NCBI RefSeq assembly: GCF_014635885.1 | Contig: NZ_BMDR01000002.1 | Coordinates: 124,001 to 188,000, forward strand | DNA: 64,000 nt | Source of the DNA: Acinetobacter vivianii | GTDB taxonomy: Bacteria; Pseudomonadota; Gammaproteobacteria; Pseudomonadales; Moraxellaceae | Reading direction: 5' to 3' | In this document: positions 41,266-50,968 of the stretch, piece after piece | How the letters are laid out: every line of letters starts with the position of its first letter | How positions within the stretch are numbered: position 1 is the first letter of the stretch | Program-made: the position numbers and the translations under genes | Notes under the pieces: model-generated | Told to the model about the DNA's origin: nothing | What the model saw: only the letters and a program-made list of their open reading frames with translations | Databases searched by the model: none

Positions 41266-41901
41266 TCACTCAGGCTGGGGTGTGAGTCTTAAATACGGTT
41301 TAACTGCCTTATAGCCTTTCGGGAAGCGTTGTTTGATTTCTTCTTCATCTTTCAATGACGGTACAATTACCACATCTTCACCCTGTTGCCAGTTTGCTGG
41401 TGTTGCAACTTTGTGATTATCGGTGAGTTGCAGTGAATCGACTACGCGTAACACTTCATTGAAATTACGCCCTGTTGACGCTGGATAGGTAATGATCAAA
41501 CGCACTTTTTTATTCGGATCAATAATGACCAATGAACGAACAGTTAAGGTTTCACTGGCATTGGGATGAATAAATCCATAAAGTTCAGATACTTTACGAT
41601 CTTTATCTGCAATAATTGGAAAATTAACCGTGGTATTCTGGGTTTCATTAATGTCTTGAATCCAGCCTTTGTGCGATTTCACATCATCAACAGAAAGGGC
41701 GATGGCTTTTACACCACGCTTGTCAAATTCATCTTTCAGCTTGGCTGTGTAACCCAGCTCAGTGGTACAGACCGGCGTATAATCTGCGGGATGGGAAAAT
41801 AGAATACCCCAGCTATCGCCTAAAAAGTCATAAAAATCAATAGTACCTTCGCTTGATTCTTGCTGGAAATTTGGGGCAGTGTCGCCTAAACGTAATGTCA
41901 T
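41266..41901 (-). CDS. 1-Cys peroxiredoxin (Prx6 type)
   Basis: From ATG at 41901 (GAGG upstream) the product has 211 residues. The peroxidatic Cys45 lies in HPADYTPVCTTELG, with the GDTAPNF start and the long C-terminal arm of Prx6-like enzymes (IVIDPNKKVRLIITYPASTGRNF). It reduces hydrogen peroxide and organic peroxides. No resolving Cys is evident. It is apparently monocistronic; its 3' flank carries the tandem element. Confidence 0.92.
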   Translation of the reverse strand: MTLRLGDTAPNFQQESSEGTIDFYDFLGDSWGILFSHPADYTPVCTTELGYTAKLKDEFDKRGVKAIALSVDDVKSHKGWIQDINETQNTTVNFPIIADKDRKVSELYGFIHPNASETLTVRSLVIIDPNKKVRLIITYPASTGRNFNEVLRVVDSLQLTDNHKVATPANWQQGEDVVIVPSLKDEEEIKQRFPKGYKAVKPYLRLTPQPE

Positions 41902-42154
41902 GATCAGTCCTCTATACTTTTTTCTATGTCGTTTCTCCATTCAATATGCAGCATTCACTTTATAAATAAAATTATTGTTTTTGTATTTTGTTATGAACTT
42001 TTGAGATATTGCTTATGGATCTTGTTAAAAAATGAGCAGAAATTCACATTGAAGTCGATGTAAGTTAAATGCAAATTTGCTACATTAACGCTCTTTAGTT
42101 GTGTGATGTCAGAATCGCCTCGCAGATTTTTTTACCTGTTTGGATGCAAAGCAC

Positions 42155-42184
42155 TTGTAGTTCTTATTTCTGACTCCATAATAA
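42155..42184 (+). promoter_or_regulatory. candidate secA promoter
   Basis: TTGTAG (42155-42160) and TAATAA (42179-42184) are separated by 18 bases, about 80 bases before the secA ATG. The match is moderate. Confidence 0.35.
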
Positions 42185-42212
42185 CAGCTAAGAAAAAATT
42201 AACCGACCTAGG

Positions 42213-42244
42213 GTTTGTTGTTATTGACGAACCTTATAACAAAC
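42213..42244 (+). promoter_or_regulatory. inverted repeat in the secA leader
   Basis: GTTTGTTGTTAT and ATAACAAAC can pair (one looped-out segment) and end one base before the AGGA at 42245, 15-20 bases upstream of the secA ATG. It could modulate ribosome access. Confidence 0.4.
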
Positions 42245-42263
42245 AGGATTAGAGAGTTTATTC

Positions 42264-44999
42264 ATGTTGGCAAGTCTGATCGGAGGTATCTTCGGTACAA
42301 AAAATGAGCGTGAGCTCAAACGCATGCGTAAAATTGTTGAACAAATTAATGCGCTTGAACCGACGATATCTGCTCTTAACGATGCAGACCTCTCTGCAAA
42401 AACTCCAGAATTCAAACAACGTTTTAGTAATGGCGAAAGTTTAGATAAATTATTGCCAGAAGCTTTTGCTGTTTGTCGTGAAGCGGCAAAGCGTGTCATG
42501 GGTATGCGTCACTACGATGTGCAGTTGATTGGTGGTATTACCTTGCATGAAGGTAAAATTGCCGAGATGCGTACAGGTGAAGGTAAAACCCTGATGGGTA
42601 CTTTGGCTTGTTATCTCAATGCATTGAGTGGTCAGGGCGTTCACGTGATTACCGTGAATGATTACTTGGCGCAACGTGATGCCGAGTTAAACCGTCCATT
42701 ATTCGAATTCTTAGGCTTGAGCATTGGTGTGATTTACTCAATGCAAATGCCTGATGAAAAAGCACAAGCCTATACTTCTGATATTACTTACGGTACCAAC
42801 AACGAATTCGGTTTCGATTATCTTCGTGACAACATGGTGTTTTCTCTACAAGAGAAAAAACAGCGTGGCCTAAGCTATGCCATTATCGATGAAGTCGATT
42901 CGATCTTGATTGATGAAGCGCGTACACCATTGATTATTTCTGGTCAAAGCGAAGATTCATCTCATTTGTATGAGCTCATCAACAGTATTCCTCCAACATT
43001 ACGTCCACAGAAAGAAGAAAAAGTGGCTGATGGCGGACATTTCTGGGTAGATGAAAAACAGCGCTCAGTTGAAATGACTGAAGTGGGTTATGAAACAGTA
43101 GAACAGAAACTCATTGAAATGGGGCTGTTGGCTGAAGGCGAAAGTCTGTATTCAGCAACCAACCTGAATCTGGTTCATCATGTTACTGCTGCAATCCGTG
43201 CACACTATTTGTATCAAAAGAACGTGCATTACATCATTGGTATTAATCCTCAAACGCAAAAAGAAGAAGTGATTATTGTCGATGAGAGCACGGGTCGTAC
43301 CATGCCAGGTCGCCGTTGGTCGGAAGGTCTGCATCAAGCGGTTGAAGCCAAAGAAAACATGGAAATTCAGCCAGAAAACCAGACACTTGCAACTACAACT
43401 TTCCAGAACTATTTCCGTCTTTATAAAAAGCTGTCAGGTATGACCGGTACTGCCGATACTGAAGCTGCGGAAATGAAAGAAATTTATGGTCTGGATGTGG
43501 TGATTATTCCAACCCACCGTCCAATGGTACGTGTCGATCATAACGATTTAATCTATTTAAACCGTAATGGTAAATACACTGCGATTATTGAAGAAATTAC
43601 CAAGATTCGTCAGCAAGGTGTTGCGCCGATCCTGATTGGTACAGCAACCATTGAAGCCAGTGAAATTTTATCTGCCAAGTTATTACAGGCGGGTATCCAT
43701 CACGAAGTCCTTAACGCGAAACAGCATGAGCGTGAAGCGGATATCATTGCGCAAGCGGGTAGTCCGAATGCGGTTACGATCGCAACCAACATGGCGGGTC
43801 GTGGTACCGATATTTTGCTTGGTGGTAACTGGAAAGCAAAACTTGCCAAAATTGAAAATGCGACGCCTGAAGATGAAGCGCGTTTACAGGCACAATGGGA
43901 AAAAGATCACGAAGACGTTTTAAGTTCGGGTGGTTTGCATATCATTGGTTCTGAGCGTCATGAATCACGTCGTATTGATAACCAGTTGCGTGGTCGTGCA
44001 GGTCGTCAGGGTGACCCTGGTGTCTCTCGTTTCTATTTATCGCTTGAAGATGATTTGATGCGTATCTTCGCGGGTGACCGTGTTGTAGGCATGATGCGTG
44101 CGATGGGCTTACAAGAAAGCGAAGCGATTGAACACAAAATGGTGAGCCGTTCGATTGAAAATGCGCAACGTAAAGTTGAAGCACGTAACTTCGATATTCG
44201 TAAGAACCTATTGAAGTACGATGATGTCAATAACGAACAACGTAAGATCATTTACTCACAACGTGATGAAGTTCTGGCAGAAAGTACGCTACAAGACTAT
44301 ATCGAAGAAATGCATCACGAAGTCGTAAAAGGCTTAATCGCTAACTTTATTCCACCTGAATCGATTCATGATCAGTGGGATATCGAAGGTCTGGAAGGTG
44401 CGTTACAGTCTGACCTCGGTATCGAATTGCCAGTACAGCAATGGCTGGATCAAGATCGTCGTTTAGATGAAGAAGGATTGATTGAGCGTATTTCAGATGA
44501 AGTGGTTGCTCGTTATCGCCAGCGTCGTGAACAAATGGGTGATGAGTCGGCAGCAATGCTTGAACGTCACTTTATGTTGAATTCGCTGGATCGCCATTGG
44601 AAAGATCATTTGGCGGCAATGGATTACTTGCGTCAAGGGATTCATTTACGTGGTTATGCACAAAAGAACCCTGAGCAAGAATATAAGAAAGAAGCATTCA
44701 ACTTATTCGTAAATATGTTGGGTATTATTAAATCTGATGTCGTAACTGACTTATCTCGTGTTCATGTACCGACTGCGGAAGAATTAGCGGAACTTGAAGC
44801 TCAGCAACAACGTCAGGCTGAATCAATGCGTCTTTCATTTGAACATGATGATGTGGATGGCTTAACAGGTGAAGTAACGGCTTCTGAGGAAACAGAAGGC
44901 TTTACAGACAATGCACCATTCCCAGTACCAGAAAGCCGTAATGCGCCTTGCCCATGTGGTTCAGGCTTAAAATACAAGCAATGTCACGGTAAAATCTAA
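42264..44999 (+). CDS. secA: protein translocase ATPase SecA
   Basis: A 911-residue motor of the Sec pathway, which pushes unfolded preproteins through SecYEG. Walker A MRTGEGKT is at 102-109, and the DEVDS Walker B follows around residue 210. The preprotein cross-linking domain, the second nucleotide-binding half ([27 protein letters not shown]), the helical scaffold and a C-terminal zinc-binding tail ([13 protein letters not shown]) are all present. Length matches E. coli SecA (901). The gene is monocistronic. Confidence 0.97.
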   Translation: MLASLIGGIFGTKNERELKRMRKIVEQINALEPTISALNDADLSAKTPEFKQRFSNGESLDKLLPEAFAVCREAAKRVMGMRHYDVQLIGGITLHEGKIAEMRTGEGKTLMGTLACYLNALSGQGVHVITVNDYLAQRDAELNRPLFEFLGLSIGVIYSMQMPDEKAQAYTSDITYGTNNEFGFDYLRDNMVFSLQEKKQRGLSYAIIDEVDSILIDEARTPLIISGQSEDSSHLYELINSIPPTLRPQKEEKVADGGHFWVDEKQRSVEMTEVGYETVEQKLIEMGLLAEGESLYSATNLNLVHHVTAAIRAHYLYQKNVHYIIGINPQTQKEEVIIVDESTGRTMPGRRWSEGLHQAVEAKENMEIQPENQTLATTTFQNYFRLYKKLSGMTGTADTEAAEMKEIYGLDVVIIPTHRPMVRVDHNDLIYLNRNGKYTAIIEEITKIRQQGVAPILIGTATIEASEILSAKLLQAGIHHEVLNAKQHEREADIIAQAGSPNAVTIATNMAGRGTDILLGGNWKAKLAKIENATPEDEARLQAQWEKDHEDVLSSGGLHIIGSERHESRRIDNQLRGRAGRQGDPGVSRFYLSLEDDLMRIFAGDRVVGMMRAMGLQESEAIEHKMVSRSIENAQRKVEARNFDIRKNLLKYDDVNNEQRKIIYSQRDEVLAESTLQDYIEEMHHEVVKGLIANFIPPESIHDQWDIEGLEGALQSDLGIELPVQQWLDQDRRLDEEGLIERISDEVVARYRQRREQMGDESAAMLERHFMLNSLDRHWKDHLAAMDYLRQGIHLRGYAQKNPEQEYKKEAFNLFVNMLGIIKSDVVTDLSRVHVPTAEELAELEAQQQRQAESMRLSFEHDDVDGLTGEVTASEETEGFTDNAPFPVPESRNAPCPCGSGLKYKQCHGKI

Positions 45000-45025
45000 A
45001 GCTGGATTTTAGATTGCACTAAAAT

Positions 45026-45056
45026 AAAAAAGCAGAGCATTGGACTCTGCTTTTTT
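45026..45056 (+). terminator. secA terminator
   Basis: Stem AAAAAGCAGAG / CTCTGCTTTTT with an 8-base loop lies 26 bases past the secA stop codon. Confidence 0.9.
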
Positions 45057-45146
45057 ACGATAAATAACTTGAGTCAATGACAGCTTTGTAGTTTCATTAT
45101 TGAACTTACAGATCTTGATTGAATTCGCATTAAAAGCGGGAAGACA

Positions 45147-45554
45147 ATGAAAAAACCATTACAACTTTTAATTTTAGCAAGTGCTGCAGTGTCAGGTTTT
45201 GCATTTGCAGCTGAAGCACCACAAACTACAACTGTCGATAAAGTATTGGCAGCAAAAGGTAGTAACACAGCAGAAGCACAAGTCAAACGTGAAGTGACGA
45301 CTGTCGTGAGTCCACGTACTGGTATTCGCTATACGTTGGGTGAAACAGGTAACCGTCCAATCGTATTGCAAACTGCGGCAATTGCACCAGCAAACTCTGC
45401 AAACATCAATCGTATTGTGGCATCAAACCCGGCATTGTCTGCAAAAAGCCAAGAGAAGGCGAAGATTGCTTTGATTGGTGAGACTGCTGTTCAAGCTGCG
45501 AATGCTGCTTCTGCACAAACTGCCGGCGCACAAACAGCTCAAGCGATTCAATAA
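45147..45554 (+). CDS. small secreted protein of unknown function
   Basis: A 135-residue protein with a clear signal peptide (KKPLQLLILASAAVSGFAFA, cleavage after AFA). The mature part is rich in Ala, Thr and Val; it has a short ordered-looking segment (VVSPRTGIRYTLGETGNRPIVLQ) and an Ala/Gln-rich tail. No family is recognised; it may be restricted to Acinetobacter. It has its own strong terminator and sits alone between secA and a convergent gene. Confidence 0.8.
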   Translation: MKKPLQLLILASAAVSGFAFAAEAPQTTTVDKVLAAKGSNTAEAQVKREVTTVVSPRTGIRYTLGETGNRPIVLQTAAIAPANSANINRIVASNPALSAKSQEKAKIALIGETAVQAANAASAQTAGAQTAQAIQ

Positions 45555-45570
45555 GTCATCGTTTTAAAAT

Positions 45571-45601
45571 AAAAAAGAGATGCAATCGCATCTCTTTTTT
45601 T
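45571..45601. terminator. bidirectional terminator
   Basis: Stem AGAGATGC / GCATCTCT with a 4-base loop, A6 before and T7 after, between convergent genes. Confidence 0.92.
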
Positions 45602-45616
45602 GTGGCTAAAATGGCC

Positions 45617-46522
45617 TTAAAGAAAACTTGGCAACAAGATCAGGCCAATAATAATCGCAAATAATAACCACTTTGATGCGTAGTAGAGTGGGCGATTACG
45701 TTCTTTTAAACCACGGCCGTAATGATGTACCGCATAGCCATATTTGAAGATGCGATTGATAAAGCCAGTTTTGTCCTGATCATCATTCGGTGAGCTTGCC
45801 GCTGACATGACATTACGACCGAACCAGTGGTTGAACTTTTGTGCCCAGCCCCATTTCATTGGACGTTCAATATCACAGAACAGGATAATACGCGTTTCAT
45901 CGGTCTTATTCTCAGCCCAGTGTACGAAGGTTTCGTCAAATACAGTCGCTTCACCATCTCTCCAGCTATAACGTTCCTGATCGACTTCAATGAAGCAGTC
46001 ATCGCTATTTGGCGTAACTAAGCCAAGATGATAGCGTACAGAACCGGCATAAGGATCACGGTGCTTACCTAGATAACTTCCAGAAGGAAGTTCGGTAAAC
46101 ATCGCTGCTTTTACTGATGGAATGCTTTCCAGTAAGGCAACGGTTTTGGGACAAAGTTGTTGTGCTGACGGATGACTATCTTGATACCATTTCAGATAAA
46201 AGCGTTTCCAGCCACGTTTAAAGAAAGTGTTAAAGCCAGCATCATTATTTTTTTCAGAGGCTTTAATCTGATTCTGTAGTTGAATGGCTTCCTCGCGAAT
46301 TACTTCCCAATTATCTTGTAGCGGTTTGAGTTCAGGGAACTGAGCCACATCAAAGAAAGGTTGGTTCGGCAATTTGGAAAAGCCCGTCATAAACATGTTG
46401 ATCGGCGCTAAAAATGTCGAATGGTCAAATAATTGTCGAGATGCTTTTAAGCGCTCTTTACCGCGTAAATAGGTATATAAGAAGCTGATTAAAAATACGG
46501 CAACGATAATCACTGCGTACAT
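45617..46522 (-). CDS. lpxO: LpxO-type aspartyl/asparaginyl beta-hydroxylase family dioxygenase
   Basis: A 301-residue Fe(II)/2-oxoglutarate dioxygenase with membrane helices at both ends (residues 2-16 and 283-299). The core has the iron-binding pair in GKHRDPYAGSVRYHLGL and DETFVHWAENKTDETRIILFCDIERP (last residues bind 2-oxoglutarate). In Acinetobacter such proteins hydroxylate the secondary laurate of lipid A. An alternative protein substrate cannot be excluded. Monocistronic. Confidence 0.85.
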   Translation of the reverse strand: MYAVIIVAVFLISFLYTYLRGKERLKASRQLFDHSTFLAPINMFMTGFSKLPNQPFFDVAQFPELKPLQDNWEVIREEAIQLQNQIKASEKNNDAGFNTFFKRGWKRFYLKWYQDSHPSAQQLCPKTVALLESIPSVKAAMFTELPSGSYLGKHRDPYAGSVRYHLGLVTPNSDDCFIEVDQERYSWRDGEATVFDETFVHWAENKTDETRIILFCDIERPMKWGWAQKFNHWFGRNVMSAASSPNDDQDKTGFINRIFKYGYAVHHYGRGLKERNRPLYYASKWLLFAIIIGLILLPSFL

Positions 46523-46633
46523 AACACAATCGTCTAAGAAAAAATAAAGGCGGTTATTTTAGCACAAAAAATATTTGGAAGAATGCAGTCAGAAAAGCAA
46601 CTTTATAAGATAAAAAGGCACAAATTGAATGGT

Positions 46634-46676
46634 ATTTCAGATGATCGGGATCGGTTATCCACAGATCATCTGAAAT
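46634..46676 (-). promoter_or_regulatory. 13-bp inverted repeat with a DnaA box in its loop
   Basis: ATTTCAGATGATC and GATCATCTGAAAT form a perfect 13-bp stem around a 17-base loop that contains TTATCCACA (46655-46663). It lies eight bases past the stop of the MHS transporter gene and could be its terminator, but no T-run follows. Confidence 0.6.
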
Positions 46677-46683
46677 TAAGCGC

Positions 46684-47994
46684 TTAAATTTGATTATTTA
46701 CATCATCATGCTTGGTTTCACGAATCAGTAAAAAGGCAATTAAAGAAAGGATTGATGCGCAACTGAGATATAAACCGACGGCACCTAGACCATAACTTTC
46801 AGCCAGCTTTGTCGCAATATAAGGCGCAAAAGAAGCACCGAAAATACCTGCCAAATTAAAAGTTAGTGCAGAGCCGGTATAGCGTACCGAAGTCGGAAAG
46901 ATCTCTGACAATACAGTCCCAATTGGCCCATAGGTTAAACCCATAATCGCAAGACCGATACACAGGAACAAGAATACCAAGAATGGGCTACCTGAGCCTA
47001 AAAGCGGCGCAAAGCAAAGTCCGAACAATGCTGAAAGGACACAGACAGCAATCGATGTATTCTTACGACCAAACTTCTCTGCAAGAATGGCAGAGAGCGG
47101 AATAAACGCAGCAAAACATAAGGTCGCAACCAGTTGCAAGACTAGAAACTCACCGCGTGCATAACCAAGTTTTGTAGTTCCCCAGTTCAGGGCAAAAACC
47201 GTAGTGAGGTAAAACACCACAAAGGTACAGATTGCTGCGATGGTACCAAGGATTAACATTGGCAAATGTTTGGTCATGACTTCCTTGAAAGGTACATTCA
47301 CTTCTTTTTGCTTATTCAATACCTTCTGGAACGCAGGTGTTTCATGCAGCTTTAGACGGATATACAAGCCAACCAAGACCAATACTGCACTGGCAATAAA
47401 TGGAATACGCCAGCCCCAAGTCATAAATGCCTGTTCAGACATAAAAGCATTGAGCAGTAAAAATGAACCTGTTGCGAGAATAAAGCCGATTGGCGCACCG
47501 AGTTGTGGGAACATGCCGTACCAGGCGCGTTTGCCCTCTGGTGCATTCTCTGTAGCCAATAAGACTGCACCACTCCATTCCCCACCGAGACCTAAACCTT
47601 GACCTAAGCGGCATAGCGCGAGAAGCAGGGGAGCTGCAAGACCAATCTGTGCATAAGTTGGCAACAGACCAATACAAACCGTAGAAATACCCATCGTTAG
47701 CAAGGCTGCAACCAAGGTTGCTTTACGTCCGATCCGATCACCGAGATGGCCAAAAATAGCAGCGCCGATTGGGCGTGCAATAAAGGCGATGGCAAATGTT
47801 GCCAGTGATTTTAGAACCGCAGCGCCATCGCTACTTTCTGGGAAAAATAAATGTGGAAAAATGAGCACAGCTGCTGTGGCATAGATATAAAAGTCAAAAA
47901 ACTCAATCGTAGTACCGACAAGGCTGGCAAATAATACCCGTACTTTTGAATTGCTGGCCACTTCTGGGGTGGCAGTCGTAGTGCTTGACGACAT
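46684..47994 (-). CDS. MFS transporter of the metabolite:H+ symporter (MHS) family
   Basis: From ATG at 47994 (AAGG eight bases upstream) the product has 436 residues; an ATG five codons earlier is possible. Twelve membrane helices carry the MHS signatures GTTIEFFDFYIYATAA, RPIGAAIFGHLGDRIGRK and RLGQGLGLGGEWSGAVLLATE. Members take up carboxylates, shikimate, proline/betaine and similar compounds; the substrate here is unknown. It stands alone, with no catabolic genes next to it. Confidence 0.9.
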   Translation of the reverse strand: MSSSTTTATPEVASNSKVRVLFASLVGTTIEFFDFYIYATAAVLIFPHLFFPESSDGAAVLKSLATFAIAFIARPIGAAIFGHLGDRIGRKATLVAALLTMGISTVCIGLLPTYAQIGLAAPLLLALCRLGQGLGLGGEWSGAVLLATENAPEGKRAWYGMFPQLGAPIGFILATGSFLLLNAFMSEQAFMTWGWRIPFIASAVLVLVGLYIRLKLHETPAFQKVLNKQKEVNVPFKEVMTKHLPMLILGTIAAICTFVVFYLTTVFALNWGTTKLGYARGEFLVLQLVATLCFAAFIPLSAILAEKFGRKNTSIAVCVLSALFGLCFAPLLGSGSPFLVFLFLCIGLAIMGLTYGPIGTVLSEIFPTSVRYTGSALTFNLAGIFGASFAPYIATKLAESYGLGAVGLYLSCASILSLIAFLLIRETKHDDVNNQI

Positions 47995-48098
47995 ACAAGA
48001 GACCTTCATGTTATTCGTTCAAGAAACAGAAGTCTGTCTTGAAAAATTCCTTTTGAATATGCAGTTTTACTTAGAAAAACTGAATGCTATATATGGAC

Positions 48099-48758
48099 TT
48101 ATAATACATAACAGTAGATTGCTAAAAAGTGTAATCCTGCCCCTAGTAGCACAAAAACATGCCAAATTGCGTGGGTATATCTTACCTTTTTTAAAGCATA
48201 AAACAATGTGCCGATGGTATAAGCCAACCCGCCTGCAACTAAGAGTTGTATCGCATCCTTACTCAGATAACGTTGCATATCATCCATCACCAAAATCGCT
48301 AACCAGCCCATCAATAGGTAAGCTGCCAAGGAAATCTTTTGGAAGCGGTGGATAAAGACCAGTTTAAAAAGAGTGCCAATGAGGGCAATCACCCATAGCG
48401 CAATCAGTAAATAATGGGCTTTGGCGGTTGGAATCGCAATACTGAGAAATGGTGTATAGGTGCCTGCAATCAAATAGTAAATCGCAGTATGATCCAGTTT
48501 TTTATACCAATAGCGCTTACGTTCATCCACAGCAAAGTGATACAGCATAGAACTCGCAAGCAAGAGGACTAGGCTAAAGCCATAGACCCATAGACTCATC
48601 CATTGGCCTAAGGGGAGAGAATGCCCCTTAATGATAAGAAAAATTGAAGCAATTAAAGCAATGACAGCACCCAGCCCATGACTATAGGCATTAATCAGTT
48701 CTTCTTTTGGGTCATAGTCCAGTAGTGTTTTTGAGTTCATCAAGCGATCAGGTTGCAT
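48099..48758 (-). CDS. trhA: hemolysin III / TrhA-family membrane protein
   Basis: A 219-residue seven-helix membrane protein of the Hly-III/PAQR-like family. It has the expected order of ELINAYSHGLGAVIALIAS, SSMLYHFA (with conserved Ser-x3-His), LDHTAIYYLIAGTYTP, and HAIWHVFVLLGAGLHF near the C-terminus. The conserved His/Asp residues could bind zinc. E. coli TrhA affects membrane energetics and lipid homeostasis. An in-frame ATG six codons later is an alternative start. Confidence 0.9.
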   Translation of the reverse strand: MQPDRLMNSKTLLDYDPKEELINAYSHGLGAVIALIASIFLIIKGHSLPLGQWMSLWVYGFSLVLLLASSMLYHFAVDERKRYWYKKLDHTAIYYLIAGTYTPFLSIAIPTAKAHYLLIALWVIALIGTLFKLVFIHRFQKISLAAYLLMGWLAILVMDDMQRYLSKDAIQLLVAGGLAYTIGTLFYALKKVRYTHAIWHVFVLLGAGLHFLAIYCYVL

Positions 48759-48841
48759 AAAAATACAACTGTATCGTAATGCAATTTCCCTTTTAAAGTA
48801 AGACGCTTTAAAATTTAGTTTCTATTTGTCAGGTTTTCATT

Positions 48842-50059
48842 ATGTTTGCGCCGAATTTTTCTTTTGAACAAGAACAGCAGTTTTTCTTGGATATCCAGCA
48901 ATCTATTGAAAATAAAAGCTTTGATCGCCTGATACTGAGTCGGTACAAAGGTGATTTGGCACAATTAGAGAAAATGACTTTTCGTATGATCGAGTTGCAG
49001 GGACAGGCAACATTGTCTTGTTTATACCATCACACCACGCAAGACATCACAAAAAACTATTCGATTACCGAAGGGTTGGAAAAGATTGCTGAATTGTTGG
49101 CACAATCTAAACAGGCAAATTTATTTACCTTGAATCAAGACATACAGCTTAAGAAAAATAAAAAGAAAGCGATGTTGAATAGCCAGAAAAAACAGGCAGC
49201 AACGGACAAGGTTGAACAACAGCAACATAACCGTGAAAAGCAGCGTTATGTGCAACAGCAAAGCCCGTTCTTAAAACATCTTGGTATTACCGATGAAAAA
49301 GGGCAGATCGTGCCAAGCATGGCGCGAAAATGGAAACAGATTAATAAATTTATTGAAATCTTTTCCAATGCCTATGAGCAGATCGATGCTTCACAGCAAG
49401 AATTAAATATTGTCGACTTTGGTTCAGGTAAAGGCTATTTAACTTTTGCGTTATATGACTATTTGCAAGCACAACAGAAAACGCCTTTAATCACGGGCGT
49501 TGAGCTCCGTTCGAATCTGGTGGAGTTCTGCCAGAATATTGCTGATCAGGTTGGTTTTAATCACTTAGACTTTTTTGAAGGCGATGTTCGTACCTATCAT
49601 CCAGAAAAACTGGATGTGATGATTGCTTTACATGCTTGTGATATTGCAACAGATTTTGCCATTCATACAGGGATTCGCCTCAATGCGTCGATGATCATGT
49701 GCGCGCCGTGCTGTCATAAAGAGCTACGTCCGCAATTACAAAGTCCAGAGGTGTTACAGCCGATGCTTCAGTTTGGTATTCATGCAGGCCAGCAGGCAGA
49801 AATGTTGACCGATACTTTGCGTGCTTTGTTGCTGAAAGCCTATGGCTATGAAACCAAAGTCTTTGAATTTGTATCTTTGGAACATACCAGCAAAAACAAA
49901 ATGATTCTGGCGACCAAGCGCAAAGATATTCTGCAGCCTGATGCCAAAATTATGCAGCAGATTCAAGCGTTAAAAGCAATGTATGGCATTGAGAAACAAA
50001 GTCTGGAACTGTTATTACAAGATCAAATGCCAGTCGAGAATATAGGTTGTAAGTGTTAA
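48842..50059 (+). CDS. class I SAM methyltransferase (Methyltransf_32 type)
   Basis: A 405-residue protein. The N-terminal ~130 residues are helical and Lys/Gln rich. The SAM-binding motif IVDFGSGKGYLTFALYDYL is near residue 195, followed by MIALHACDIATDFAI and MIMCAPCCHKELRP. The PCCHKE element places it with METTL25/RRNAD1-like (Methyltransf_32) proteins. An rRNA or protein substrate is plausible but unproven. The acetyltransferase gene follows after 17 bases. Confidence 0.85.
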   Translation: MFAPNFSFEQEQQFFLDIQQSIENKSFDRLILSRYKGDLAQLEKMTFRMIELQGQATLSCLYHHTTQDITKNYSITEGLEKIAELLAQSKQANLFTLNQDIQLKKNKKKAMLNSQKKQAATDKVEQQQHNREKQRYVQQQSPFLKHLGITDEKGQIVPSMARKWKQINKFIEIFSNAYEQIDASQQELNIVDFGSGKGYLTFALYDYLQAQQKTPLITGVELRSNLVEFCQNIADQVGFNHLDFFEGDVRTYHPEKLDVMIALHACDIATDFAIHTGIRLNASMIMCAPCCHKELRPQLQSPEVLQPMLQFGIHAGQQAEMLTDTLRALLLKAYGYETKVFEFVSLEHTSKNKMILATKRKDILQPDAKIMQQIQALKAMYGIEKQSLELLLQDQMPVENIGCKC

Positions 50060-50076
50060 TGACATTCGAGGGAAAT

Positions 50077-50505
50077 ATGCTACGCGTTCAACAGGGAAGT
50101 TGGGATCAATTACAGCGTGATGCCAAATTGATTCGAGAGCAAGTTTTTATCGTAGAGCAAGCCATTCCAGAACAGGATGAGTGGGATGAACAAGATGCGA
50201 TCTCACAACACTTTGTGATTTATGATCAGGAGCAGCCGATTGCGACAGCACGATTATTACAAAATAATAGTGTGGGGCGGGTTGCAGTACTCAAAGCCTA
50301 TCGAGGACAAGGGATTGGTCAAATGATCATGCAAGAGATTCTGGTTTATGCGCGGCAGCAACATCGCGCATTTCTTCATTTGTCATCGCAAGTGCATGCG
50401 ATTTCATTCTATGAGCAGCTTGGTTTTGCAGTGCAAGGGGAGGAATATAATGAGTGTGGTATTCCACATATTGAGATGATCATGCCAATCACAGGAATGG
50501 TTTGA
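50077..50505 (+). CDS. GNAT family N-acetyltransferase (ElaA-like)
   Basis: From ATG at 50077 (GAGGG six bases upstream) the product has 142 residues. The acetyl-CoA loop is GRVAVLKAYRGQGIGQMIMQEI. The start LIREQVFIVEQAIPEQDEWDEQD matches ElaA-type acetyltransferases, and ISFYEQLGF is the usual C-terminal motif. The acceptor is unknown. It is probably co-transcribed with the methyltransferase gene. Confidence 0.87.
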   Translation: MLRVQQGSWDQLQRDAKLIREQVFIVEQAIPEQDEWDEQDAISQHFVIYDQEQPIATARLLQNNSVGRVAVLKAYRGQGIGQMIMQEILVYARQQHRAFLHLSSQVHAISFYEQLGFAVQGEEYNECGIPHIEMIMPITGMV

Positions 50506-50536
50506 CCTGTAAGATTGGCATCTATCATTATTCTGA

Positions 50537-50767
50537 CTACTGCTTAGTTTGTGCAGACACTTCTGAGCTTGCAGGAGATGCGTCCTGCGAAAGCTCTTTT
50601 TGTTGTTGTGCCTTACGTTGTGCCCCAGGCATGTAATCTGGTTCTTGGGTCATTGCTAAATAGAAAAAGCTTAAAAAAATGGTACTGAGCACCCCAACAA
50701 TGATGACAAATTTCCATCCCAATACGGTTTCATTTGAATCTTTTTGTGGGGATGGTTGCTTATTCAT
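50537..50767 (-). CDS. one-helix small membrane protein, EPDYMP family
   Basis: A 76-residue protein with one membrane helix (about 18-41) bordered by GWKFVIIV and FYLAMTQEPDYMP, and a polar Gln/Ser-rich tail. It is clearly paralogous to the 73-residue protein at 51887-52108, with the same WK-helix-FYLAM-x2-EPDYMP core. Function unknown. The two genes flank a patatin gene, all on the same strand. Confidence 0.75.
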   Translation of the reverse strand: MNKQPSPQKDSNETVLGWKFVIIVGVLSTIFLSFFYLAMTQEPDYMPGAQRKAQQQKELSQDASPASSEVSAQTKQ

Positions 50768-50906
50768 AATAAATTCCCAAATAAATAAAAAAATAAAAGC
50801 AGATTTTGCGCCTTTTTAGCCGCTGTTGCCAAGTATAAAAATGGGAATGTGAATAATGTTAGGTTAGAGAAAACTTTTAAAATAGAAAAATTCGAGGGAG
50901 ATGTGA

Positions 50907-50938
50907 GACAGGATGAGCATGATCAGGCTTATCCTGCC
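50907..50938. promoter_or_regulatory. interrupted palindrome downstream of the patatin gene
   Basis: Arms CAGGAT, AGC and TGATCA are mirrored as GCT, ATCCTG around a TGATCA centre over 32 bases. No T-run follows on the minus strand. It may be a terminator-like structure or an operator for the downstream small gene. Confidence 0.45.
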
Positions 50939-50968
50939 TCAATATATTATTGATGATTCGACAAGGAT

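Larger units (their letters stand above)
41902..42263. other. 362-bp region between the divergent peroxiredoxin and secA genes
   Basis: No gene longer than a few dozen codons is seen, and no secM-like reading frame is recognised. The right half contains a candidate secA promoter and a leader hairpin, listed separately. Confidence 0.5.

Noticed and set aside
47240..47602. 120-codon + strand frame
   Set aside because: It is antisense to the MHS transporter and has no supporting ribosome site or domain.
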